From NCBI GenBank assembly GCA_049652985.1, contig JBASFK010000007.1:1-32648 (forward strand): a DNA stretch of 32,648 nt, given 5' to 3'. Shown here one piece after another: positions 9,001 to 13,506 of the stretch; positions within the stretch are counted from its first letter, which is position 1; every line of letters starts with the position of its first letter. Both the position numbers and the translations under genes were made by a program. Source of the stretch: UBA7657 sp049652985. Its GTDB lineage: Bacteria; Pseudomonadota; Alphaproteobacteria; Micavibrionales; Micavibrionaceae. The notes under the pieces are model-generated. The model ran no database searches and was not told the origin of the DNA. It worked only from the letters and a program-made list of their open reading frames with translations.

Positions 9001-10480
9001 CGATCAGGATGTTGTTGATGCCCGTCGTCAGCGTCGCGCCCGCGCCGCCGCCGAGGATGGTGTTGTAATTGCCCAGCACGCCCGTGCCCGTGCTTTTGCC
9101 GATGATGGTTGAGCCGGTCGTGGCGTTATCGGTCAGGATATTTACGCCGTCGAGCTTGTAATGTTCGGTTATGTCGATACTGCCTGAAATATCGAGCTTG
9201 TCATTGGGGTCGGCGACGCCGATGCCGACATCGCCGTCATTCTCGACAACGAAGATCGGGGTGGGTGTGCTGTTGGAAATGAGAAGAGCATTGGTGGTTC
9301 CGTCAGCGCCGGTGCCGGTGATGGTGGCGTTCCCCGTCAGCCCGAAGCCGCCATTTGCGATGACGTTCAGGCCGCTGGCGCTTTCGGTGATGCTGGGGTC
9401 GCTTGCGGCGCCGTCCCATACAATCGCCGAAGCGGCGTCGAGCATGAAGTTGTCACTTATATGTACGTTGCCTGTGACGTCCAGCGGCTGTGCGGGATTG
9501 TTGCCGCCGATGCCGACATTGCCGCCGCTGTAATAAATTTCGGTCGGAGCGCCGGGGCCGTCATTTTTCCAGAAGCTGACAGACGTTGCGCCTTCGGCCA
9601 CGGATTTCCATGTTGTGGTGCCTGCATCGCAGATTTCAACCGTGTCGGGGGTGGTGCCCGTATTGACGCGCAGGATGCCGTGATTGGCGCTGTCGCCGGG
9701 ATCGTCGCAGGCGGAGTCGGGCGCCTGGGTCTGATCGGGAAGAACCATAGAGCCAGCGCCAAGTGTAAGTTTCGCGAGGGGGTCGGTCAGATCGACCGCG
9801 CCAGCGAAGGTTGCGCCCTGCGCGGAGATGTCCTTATTGATTTCAGCAAGGTCAGGATCGATAGCGTTCAGTTTCCAAAGACCGCCGCTGCCCGCGACAG
9901 CCATCGCGTAGCTGAATGTGCTCCAGACGTCGTCGCTGCCCGCGGTTTTCGTCAGGTCGGGGCTGGCGCCGCCCGTACATGTCGATTCGAAGGCCTGGTT
10001 CGGACCGGCGGAAATCAGCGCGATGACGGTGTATGTATCATCGCCATCGCCGGTACCGGCAAGGCGGTTATCGCCGTTGCAGTCATCCAAATCGACGTCG
10101 CTACCTGCATCCCAGGCGCAATAGCCGTAAGGCGTGCCCCAGGGGTCGAGCTTGTTGGAAGCGACGGCATCGGGTAACTGGCCACCGCCCGTGGGCGCGG
10201 GACTTCCGGATTTATAAGGGAGCGGTTCGACGAAGCCGTCAGCGTCGCAGTCGCCGTCGTCCGCGGCCTGCGCGGCTTCCATCAGGACCAGTTTGGAGGC
10301 GACGCTCATTTCCGCATCGACCTGGGCGCGGCGGTTGACGTTCACCATCGTCGAGAGCGGCCCGCGCATCGTGGCCATGATGCCCGCGCCGAGAACGCCG
10401 ACAATCGCAACAGCGCCGAACAACGTGAAGAACACGTTGCCTCGTTCGGATTTTCTGTTGCGGATGGATTTCAGCGTCAT
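1..10480 (-). CDS. Giant repetitive surface-fibre protein with pilin-like N-terminus (partial, C-terminus beyond window)
   Basis: The frame is open without interruption from ATG at 10480-10478 to the left edge, at least 3,493 codons. An in-frame TGA two codons upstream and a GGTGA ribosome site fix the start. Residues 1-14 are basic and end in ERG; residues 15-38 are a hydrophobic helix, as in prepilin-like proteins. A DPWGTPY motif (112-118) and ISAGPNQAF (156-164) then recall GspG-type pseudopilins. From about residue 320 on the protein is a fibre of roughly 18 V-G-I-G repeats interspersed with several larger repeat families (listed separately), rich in Gly, Ala, Thr, Asn and Asp. Such fibres occur in phage tail fibres, trimeric adhesins and bacterial proteins that end in a peptidase S74 chaperone; that end cannot be seen here. 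Inference: a very large cell-surface or secreted fibre anchored by its N-terminal helix. The frame and repeats are certain; the function is not. Confidence 0.85.
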   Translation of the reverse strand, partial: MTLKSIRNRKSERGNVFFTLFGAVAIVGVLGAGIMATMRGPLSTMVNVNRRAQVDAEMSVASKLVLMEAAQAADDGDCDADGFVEPLPYKSGSPAPTGGGQLPDAVASNKLDPWGTPYGYCAWDAGSDVDLDDCNGDNRLAGTGDGDDTYTVIALISAGPNQAFESTCTGGASPDLTKTAGSDDVWSTFSYAMAVAGSGGLWKLNAIDPDLAEINKDISAQGATFAGAVDLTDPLAKLTLGAGSMVLPDQTQAPDSACDDPGDSANHGILRVNTGTTPDTVEICDAGTTTWKSVAEGATSVSFWKNDGPGAPTEIYYSGGNVGIGGNNPAQPLDVTGNVHISDNFMLDAASAIVWDGAASDPSITESASGLNVIANGGFGLTGNATITGTGADGTTNALLISNSTPTPIFVVENDGDVGIGVADPNDKLDISGSIDITEHYKLDGVNILTDNATTGSTIIGKSTGTGVLGNYNTILGGGAGATLTTGINNILIGAHDTVPINVAAAATSNFLNIGNTLYGDLANDRIGIGVPAPDDALDVSGNIDASGNIEGTNITATGDMFADNLTTSVRVTTDELYVNNTDDFVPGTCNAGSFNRWDGNSWECETDSAGSGGGTQDLASVLGEGNDAAALNAEDFLKLGSNEFCNEDLTICFDPEDVASGAAGSALSAITAAIADNSINSAAWNQIWNWQLTGAETGFKFGETAASTGGAANQYILSAETLATSTAIPFFINNVGAGRSFQVNDASGDTSPFVIAADGKVGIGTASPTTALTVRGDHVVGQGLIYVNANAGQPAYVRLNADANMDSGFGLYVAGTAAWHMTRPENTTNLVFVDSTADRVTFLQGGEVGIGDTTPDDGTGGGGQNLLVDIEGPAGATYYCDQAGLNCFTAASVAGSGLWERNGTVVRIRAPGVYATDDLVFGAAQLAGVVGVDDDNRLFFDKSKGAFRAGSATGTQWDDANVGTGSVALGTDLTASGAYSAAIGLASSATGAGSSAFGYSNTASGIASIAVGQNVMVGDGTPGSGAGDGSIGIGLMDDSVTITVPPAVTGVESFGIFMGDQDAVDITASNIMALMGGRLVIDPDTTSATNTNVSTGVQQLELDVQGDIGAVNFCDEAGNNCFTPASVASNRALSAITAAAAGNSINNADHAQVWNWLLTTADKDAFTFTENTASTATGHSSILKAATLATSTATPLRVTNLGAGDSLVVNDETGDADASPFLIGPDGRVAIGTTTLGQKLAVAGRIETQGGMLFNQGSDATDNLMYLGSTVAGEVDGSLGFFAGGMGSSSANDGAYFLARGNDFSDIGNQRGNMYFTVGNPAAAGALEGSLNFFTGAEVQRMIINNLGEVGIGDTTPDDGTGGGGQNLLLDIEGPAGASHYCDQNGLNCFTPASVASNRALSAITAAAADNSINNGNWNQIWNWQLAAGEVGHTFGENVASAGGSADQYILAAKTLATSTATPFMITNLGAANSFRVNDETGDADTTPFVIEADGDVGIGTATPADRLNIAGELDDTGLLVESFIDSSSSGNVTFRHARGTEGSETIVQNNDEVGHLLFQAHDGTNYENAASIVAVVDGATGNNDMPGRLDFYTALDGTAGHLPRMTIKNDGDVGIGTTAPAGQLHISSDAETYLYLQSAATNQWLNPTIIGRRSRGTVAAPTVVVADDELLTLGVSAYDSNSYESAGWIGFYVDGTPGNNDMPSRMSFFTTPDGSITSTERMTIKNTGKVGIGITNPDELLDLGANAEDGLALQVATSADPNNNPYIVQRRSRGTMAAPTAVQSGDNLMDFYASGHDGTAFRVGAMVSAFVDGTPGANDMPTRLEFNVQADGAGGWLGDGTTTPEMVIKNTGAVGIGMASPASLFVVASPTAEVVGAAATITANSCGTVKQISATANRTTDTTNTFTAPTASYNGCCMDVVNIDTVDTITLDNNANFITGPGADLAVGPGKAVRVCSDGTSWYQASTVTSAAATLLAIDDLTDAFTDYAVENNLIMGRAGAVALAAGAQRNVFIGQNAGATTVDSTVDTDSNTAVGYAALNALTSGSQNTAVGRNALADTTDGVWNVAVGNQALENNTSGNGNVAVGTTALYSNVAKRESTAIGHAAMFYADDTAVGAVTYNTAVGAYALEGSTTPANNTGTGNTAVGHEAMQANSSGTGNVAMGYAALHNNDDGDANIALGYQAMNNNVTGNANVAIGEGALLSNNSRQYNTAVGHRAMMYADDTGAGDWSANTAVGALALQGSSTAADNTGQGNTAIGYSALTAMTSGEHNTALGLAAGDSLTEGSDNILIGYDIDAPAATTDNHLNIGGTIFGDLGNDRVRIGGSGVVGAGPLIAAPPTTEVVAAAAVITANACGTIKQVSATANRTTDTTDTFTTPTASYAGCCMDVVNIDTVDTITLDQNANFFTGPGTDLSLGPGKAVRVCSDGTSWYQAASITSVASGGNIPLSGLTAALADNSINNGNWNQVWNWQLAAGEVGFTFGENTASAGGTADQYILAAKTLATSTATPFMITNLGAADSFRVNDETGDADTTPFVIQTDGDVGIGTASPVAQMHISSDTETALYIQSATSAAATWNPEIQSRRSRGTVAAPSVVQSGDSVLSLWATAYDSNSWETPALIQFFVDGTPGNGDMPGRIEFQTQADGAAVNPELTTPEMVIKSTGFVGIGTATPATTLQLNTATGSFPKFRLTGADVTLPDYSGSSSVNDVSATNTFGQFKNRIDGGGTQTGGMMIQGFTGSGVNTHFPLHLIGTHGGTAPTTAAVTIGGQKWSGTNNRAALTSTTPVLDIENNYATAGSGGLLMRVMGDGKVGIGTTTPTQKLHIADNGAVYALVEGAENTNYYHNPGVVGQRSRGTLTVPTIVQNGDELMEIVSNGYDGNSWENSSYIIQGVDGTPGDDDMPGKIEFYTRADNDAGGPTERMRITSGGNVGIGTATPVLKMHIVNTTGDNGMAIQYSGADSDSPNLELKKSRGTPTAPTIIGALDEMGEIRFMGYDGATWRRSAQISGNSGGTPGAGDMPGSLLFYTTADGAADITERMRINSSGDVGIGTTSPASRFIVASPTAEVIAAAAVITANSCGTVKQISATANRTTNTTDTFTSPTASYNGCCMDVVNIDAVDTITLDQNANFITGPGTDLALAPGKAVRVCSDGTSWYQAGGVSSATSASNALSAITAAAADNSINNGAWNQTWNWQLTGAETAFKFGENVASSGGASNQYILSAETLATSTAIPLFVNNVGAGRSFQVDDASGDTSPFVIDASGAVGIGTTTPHASSKLDVRGPLFLDSNTDGNLGDIYSGPVWPYSINVGWDGQDSSLRFNAVGTAGGTADFRNLYVYDGKTNPIAFFEGSTKRLATGGNDITPDAMLEVIKDAASPLFMLSAAAAGNGDLMIVDASGRVGIGITPDELLDVGSDAENGMSLQVSNASASSNPYMDIKRSRGTMAAPTAVQSGDALFDFSIRGHDGTAHRVGAMISAVVDGTTGATDM
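990..4880 (-). repeat. Cys-Cys module, three copies (990-1284, 3168-3465, 4581-4880)
   Basis: Three ~295-bp coding repeats translate to about 98 residues each. Each runs from TAEV..AAA.ITANxCGT, through an NRTT..T.TFT region and the invariant YxGCCMDVVNID core, to CSDGTSWYQA. The DNA is closely similar between copies, suggesting duplication or gene conversion. Each copy keeps four Cys: one in the ITANxCGT segment, the adjacent pair, and one in CSDG. Confidence 0.85.
3560..4500 (-). repeat. YadA-like head repeat array, about 16 units
   Basis: A tandem run of ~14-20 residue units of the form N(T/V)A(V/I/M/L)G..AL, for example NTAVGYAAL, NVAVGNQAL and NTAIGYSAL. It lies between two Cys-Cys modules. 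This is the pattern of YadA/Hia-type trimeric head repeats (left-handed beta-roll), also seen in fibres with S74 chaperones. It suggests that this part of the fibre is a beta-roll trimer. Confidence 0.75.
7380..7620 (-). repeat. Second, shorter YadA-like head repeat array
   Basis: About five units, including SVALGTDLTASG, SAAIGLASSATG, SSAFGYSNTASG and SIAVGQNVMVG, ending at an SIGIGLMDD segment. The A(L/I/F/V)G...A.G spacing is closer to classical YadA heads than the larger array at 3560-4500. Confidence 0.7.
9850..10480 (-). other. Pseudopilin-like N-terminal domain of the giant protein
   Basis: The first ~200 residues resemble a type II secretion/type IV pilin subunit. A short basic leader ends in Gly14, followed by a ~23-residue hydrophobic helix. 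An Asp-rich DGDCDADGF loop (75-83) comes next, then DPWGTPYGYCAWD (112-124), an Asp-rich stretch (128-148), and ISAGPNQAF with SDDVWS (182-187). In GspG-type pseudopilins the DPWG.PY motif and a late Asp pair are structural or calcium-binding features. The usual Glu at +5 of the mature protein is Thr here, so cleavage by prepilin peptidase and assembly are inference only. Confidence 0.5.
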
Positions 10481-10907
10481 TGATCACCGCGCTTTTTGTA
10501 TGTGGGATAACGCGGCGTTGTTTTCACGCGGACAGGCTGGAGGCTTTGTGAGAAATTTTGCGTGAAAACGGAAAAAGACGCGGGAATATGCGTTAAAACC
10601 TTCGGTAAATCCGAAGCGATAATCTGAACGTGTTTTAAAACGTAATGAATGCTTTGCGCAAACATGCGTTTGACGGCCCCCAGAGCCCGAAAGTCTTAAA
10701 AATTTCCCACTTGTTAATTATCAATTAAATTTGTTTACAAATGATTAGCGACTCGGAGTTTCTTTTCGTGTGTGTTTTCTTGGGGATAGAGGGGTTTTTA
10801 TTTCATAACTCATGAGTCGCACCGGATTCATTTTCCGGAGTCTGTGCAGAAATTTTTAATAAAGCCTTAAGGATTGCGAATCGCCCCGATTCGCGATTAT
10901 TTCGGCT
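10481..10907. other. AT-rich intergenic region with palindromes; no gene seen
   Basis: This 427-bp gap holds the upstream region of the giant gene and the 3' flank of the UbiB-like gene. Visible structure includes a CTTCGG/CCGAAG hairpin (10600-10616), palindromes GTTTTAAAAC (10632-10641) and TTTGCGCAAA (10653-10662), and a CCGGA/TCCGG hairpin (10822-10838). An inverted repeat GCGACTC (10748-10754) / GAGTCGC (10814-10820) contains GANTC sites. I found no convincing -35/-10 pair for the giant gene. Confidence 0.6.
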
Positions 10908-10910
10908 TTA
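10860..10910 (-). terminator. Stem-loop at the end of the UbiB-like gene, possible terminator
   Basis: An outer stem TAAAGCC/GGCTTTA (10860-10866 with 10904-10910) encloses a perfect GCGAATCG/CGATTCGC hairpin (10876-10894, 3-nt loop). It overlaps the TAA of the minus-strand gene. The following U-run is weak (TTAAAAATTT), so termination is only probable. Confidence 0.45.
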
Positions 10911-12284
10911 TTTTGGTGGGGGGACGCCGAATTTTTTCAAAGTTTCGCGCTGACGTTCGCGCAAAATTTCAAGATCGAAACCGGCGATTAACTCATTAAA
11001 TACGCGGTACCAGTTGATTTCAGCCTTGAGGTGAAGGAAGACCGAGCCGAGGCCGAGCGCCGCGCGGTCCATGAAAACGAATTCGCGCGGCACGGTGACG
11101 CCGCCTTTATCCCTGCTGAGTTCGCGCAGCTTTTTGTGAACTTTTTCAGCGGTTTCGCGGCCGTAAATGCCGCCGCTGGCTTCACCGATCATGCGGGCTT
11201 TGTCCTCCATCACGGGGCCGTATAAAAATTTCGCCCAGATATTCAGCGTATCGATCTGCTCATTCGAGAGGCCCTTGAAACCCCATGTTTCATAGGCTTT
11301 TACAGCAAGCGCGCGGTCGTTTGTCATCAGCGCGTTGTACAGATCGATGACGCCGCCGACGAATTCCGGGCGGAAGACGCGCACGCAACCGAAGTCAAGC
11401 AGGTTGATCGAGTCATCCTTGCGCACTGTGTAGTTGCCGAGATGCGGATCGCCATGGATGACGCCGTAGAAATAAAGCGGGACGTACCATGCGCGGAACA
11501 TGTTCATGGCGAGGCGGTTGCGCTGATCGGGATGAGAATCAATGAAATTCAGGATTTTTTCGCCTTCCAGCCAATTGGTGGTGAGGAGCCGCTTCGTTGA
11601 AAGTTCGTCGATCACTTCCGGTATGTGCACATTCTTTTCATCGCGCAGCATCCAGGCGTAGAGCTTGCAGTGGCGCGCCTCAAGCTCGTAATCGAGCTCC
11701 TCGCGCAGGCGTTCCGACAGTTCGGTATGGATATGTTCGGTGCGGATCGAACGATCGTAACGACCGTAAATTCCAAAGATCGCTTTCAGCTGATTAAGGT
11801 CAGCGTCGATGGCGGATTGCATGTCCGGATACTGGAGTTTGCAGGCCAAAATAGCGCCATTTTTTCCTTTTGCCTTATGGACTTGGCCAAGACTGGCCGC
11901 AGCCGATGAGGTCTTTTCAAAGGACTCGAATTTTGACTCCCAGTCGGGCCCCAGTTCGGCCTTCATCCGGCGCCGGACGAAGGGCCAGCCCATGGGCGGG
12001 GCGTTGGACTGGAGCTGCTGAAACGCGGCGGCGTATTCGGGCGGCAGGGCCTCGGGGATGGTGCCCAGGATCTGCCCTACTTTCATCAGCGGGCCTTTCA
12101 GGTTGCCGAGGGCCTGCATGAGTTGTTCGGCGTGTTCGGCGCGCTCGATTTTAATCCCAAGGAAACGCTCGCCTGCCAGTTTCGCGGCCAGCCCGGCCAT
12201 GGCGCCCGATACGCGGCCGTAGCGCACCAGCTTCGCACCGGCACGGGCTTCGCTTCTGGGGGCCGTGGAGGGTTTGTTCGCCAT
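10908..12284 (-). CDS. UbiB/ABC1 (AarF) family atypical kinase
   Basis: A 458-residue protein with all hallmark motifs of the ABC1/UbiB family. These are the KxGQ signature KVGQ (68-71), an alanine-rich nucleotide loop AAASLGQVH (128-136), the ATP-site Lys in ACKLQYP (149), EELDYELEARH (195-205), HGDPHLGNY (277-285) and the metal-binding DFG (297-299). Family members support ubiquinone biosynthesis or lipid homeostasis at the membrane, and several are ATPases rather than protein kinases. No C-terminal membrane helix typical of E. coli UbiB is evident, so it may be a soluble relative, and I do not assign the symbol ubiB. The start is ATG at 12284 with AGG about 6 bases upstream. It is divergent from the DotI/IcmL-like gene, about 100 bp away. 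Confidence 0.88.
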   Translation of the reverse strand: MANKPSTAPRSEARAGAKLVRYGRVSGAMAGLAAKLAGERFLGIKIERAEHAEQLMQALGNLKGPLMKVGQILGTIPEALPPEYAAAFQQLQSNAPPMGWPFVRRRMKAELGPDWESKFESFEKTSSAAASLGQVHKAKGKNGAILACKLQYPDMQSAIDADLNQLKAIFGIYGRYDRSIRTEHIHTELSERLREELDYELEARHCKLYAWMLRDEKNVHIPEVIDELSTKRLLTTNWLEGEKILNFIDSHPDQRNRLAMNMFRAWYVPLYFYGVIHGDPHLGNYTVRKDDSINLLDFGCVRVFRPEFVGGVIDLYNALMTNDRALAVKAYETWGFKGLSNEQIDTLNIWAKFLYGPVMEDKARMIGEASGGIYGRETAEKVHKKLRELSRDKGGVTVPREFVFMDRAALGLGSVFLHLKAEINWYRVFNELIAGFDLEILRERQRETLKKFGVPPPK

Positions 12285-12384
12285 GGCCTAAATGTGGGGA
12301 TTTATATTGAAAAGTCTAGGAAAAAGCGCCCTTTGAATTCGGAAGCTGTTGCTTTCGGGCCGGGGGAAAGGCGATACTGAGAGG

Positions 12385-13101
12385 ATGAAGATGCACGCCG
12401 GATTCCTCGCTTTCACCCTGATATTCAGCCTTGCCGTCACCGCCGCCCCGCCCGCACAGGCCGGGTGGCTGGAGTTTTTCTTTCCCACGCTCCGCAAGAA
12501 GGAGTACGACCCCACATACACCATGCAGGCGCCGTTTGCCGTGGACGAGGAAACGAGAAATAAACAGGTCGCTGATCCTAATGCGCCGCGCCCGCCGCCG
12601 CCAAAACATGTGATGCCGGAGAATAATACCCCGCTCAGCCAGCCGCACCGCGACAACCGTGAAATCAGCGAATGGCTGACGAACGTGATGTCGGACGTGA
12701 TGACGTTCGACAAGCCCGATTTCAATGCGATGATCAAAACCGACGAGCAATTTTTCACCGAGGGCGGCAAAGGACAGTACAAACAATTCCTTGCGACCCA
12801 CAACGTGATGAAGATACTTGATTCCGGCAAATACGACGTGCGCGGCTTTGTGGAGGGCGCGCCGTTGCTGCTGAACGAGGGCGCGGTCAACGGCACATAT
12901 CGCTGGCTTTATGAAGTGCCGATGATGATCAGCTATGTCGAGCGCGGCGCCAAGAGTTATAAAAATCTCGACCCGGTGAACCAGCAACTGGTCCTGACCG
13001 TGCAGGTCGGCCGGGTGCCTGGCGTCATGGAGGGTACGGCGATCCTGATCGAGCGCTGGGACGGCAGGGTTCAGCCCACGTTGAAAAAGCCATCGCCCTG
13101 A
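12385..13101 (+). CDS. Secreted DotI/IcmL-like protein
   Basis: About 238 residues. A signal peptide (MKMHAGFLAFTLIFSLAV to PAQA) is followed by a proline-rich linker (RPPPPK). The C-terminal half resembles the periplasmic domain of IcmL/DotI of type IVB secretion: FFT..G..Q...FL.....MKIL, then PLLLNEGAVNGTYRWLYEVP and QLVLTVQV.R. In the family this domain joins a coupling subcomplex at the inner membrane; here a cleavable-looking signal replaces the usual anchor. Start choice: GAGAGG directly precedes ATG 12385 and lies 6 bases before ATG 12391. I prefer 12385 because it gives the signal peptide a Lys, but 12391 has the better spacing. No other secretion genes are adjacent. Function by family resemblance only. 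Confidence 0.6.
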   Translation: MKMHAGFLAFTLIFSLAVTAAPPAQAGWLEFFFPTLRKKEYDPTYTMQAPFAVDEETRNKQVADPNAPRPPPPKHVMPENNTPLSQPHRDNREISEWLTNVMSDVMTFDKPDFNAMIKTDEQFFTEGGKGQYKQFLATHNVMKILDSGKYDVRGFVEGAPLLLNEGAVNGTYRWLYEVPMMISYVERGAKSYKNLDPVNQQLVLTVQVGRVPGVMEGTAILIERWDGRVQPTLKKPSP

Positions 13102-13218
13102 ATTATCCCCGTAATCCCCGCTAAAAAATCCTGGAATTAATTATTCGCTTTTGCGCACCGTGCTGCCGGTTACAATCCGTCATTCCGAATCACAAATTTT
13201 TTTACAAGGAGCTCTCCC

Positions 13219-13506
13219 ATGCCCAAGGATGCCGCGGCGCGTAAAGACCAGGACGAAGATACGAAGGAAGTCGGCGGCGTCGCCGGACAGCGTTTGAAAT
13301 CGCTGATCGAGCGCATCGAGCGTCTCGAGGAGGAGAAAAAAGGCCTCGGGGATGATGTGAAGGATGTTTATGCCGAGGCGAAGGGCGTTGGTTTTGATGC
13401 GCCGACGATCCGCCGTATCGTCAAGCTCCGCAAGATGGAGCCGGAGAAAATCCGCGAGCAGGATGAACTGTTAGACCTCTATAAATCCGCGATCGGGATG
13501 GGCTAG
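13219..13506 (+). CDS. gapR: GapR family DNA-binding protein (DUF2312)
   Basis: A 95-residue protein almost covering the DUF2312 family. The core is VAGQRLKSLIERIERLEEEK, then DVYAEAKG.GFD, and IRRIVKLRKM near the C-terminus, with a largely helical, coiled-coil-like composition. GapR of Caulobacter encircles overtwisted DNA ahead of replication and transcription and assists topoisomerases. The family is characteristic of Alphaproteobacteria, which supports the taxonomic call. AGGAG lies 8 bases before the ATG. A TACAAT hexamer at 13171-13176 could be a -10 box, but no well-spaced -35 accompanies it. Its TAG overlaps the stop codon of the convergent acs gene by two bases. Confidence 0.9.
   Translation: MPKDAAARKDQDEDTKEVGGVAGQRLKSLIERIERLEEEKKGLGDDVKDVYAEAKGVGFDAPTIRRIVKLRKMEPEKIREQDELLDLYKSAIGMG

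Noticed and set aside
647..10177. Many plus-strand open frames of 60-290 codons opposite the giant gene (for example 5810-6673, 9461-10177)
   Set aside because: They mirror the repeats of the minus-strand gene, giving recurring VPIPTSP-like peptides, and lack ribosome sites and family motifs.
10639..10661. TTGCGC...TTAAAA as a promoter for the giant gene
   Set aside because: The -10 match is only three of six bases.
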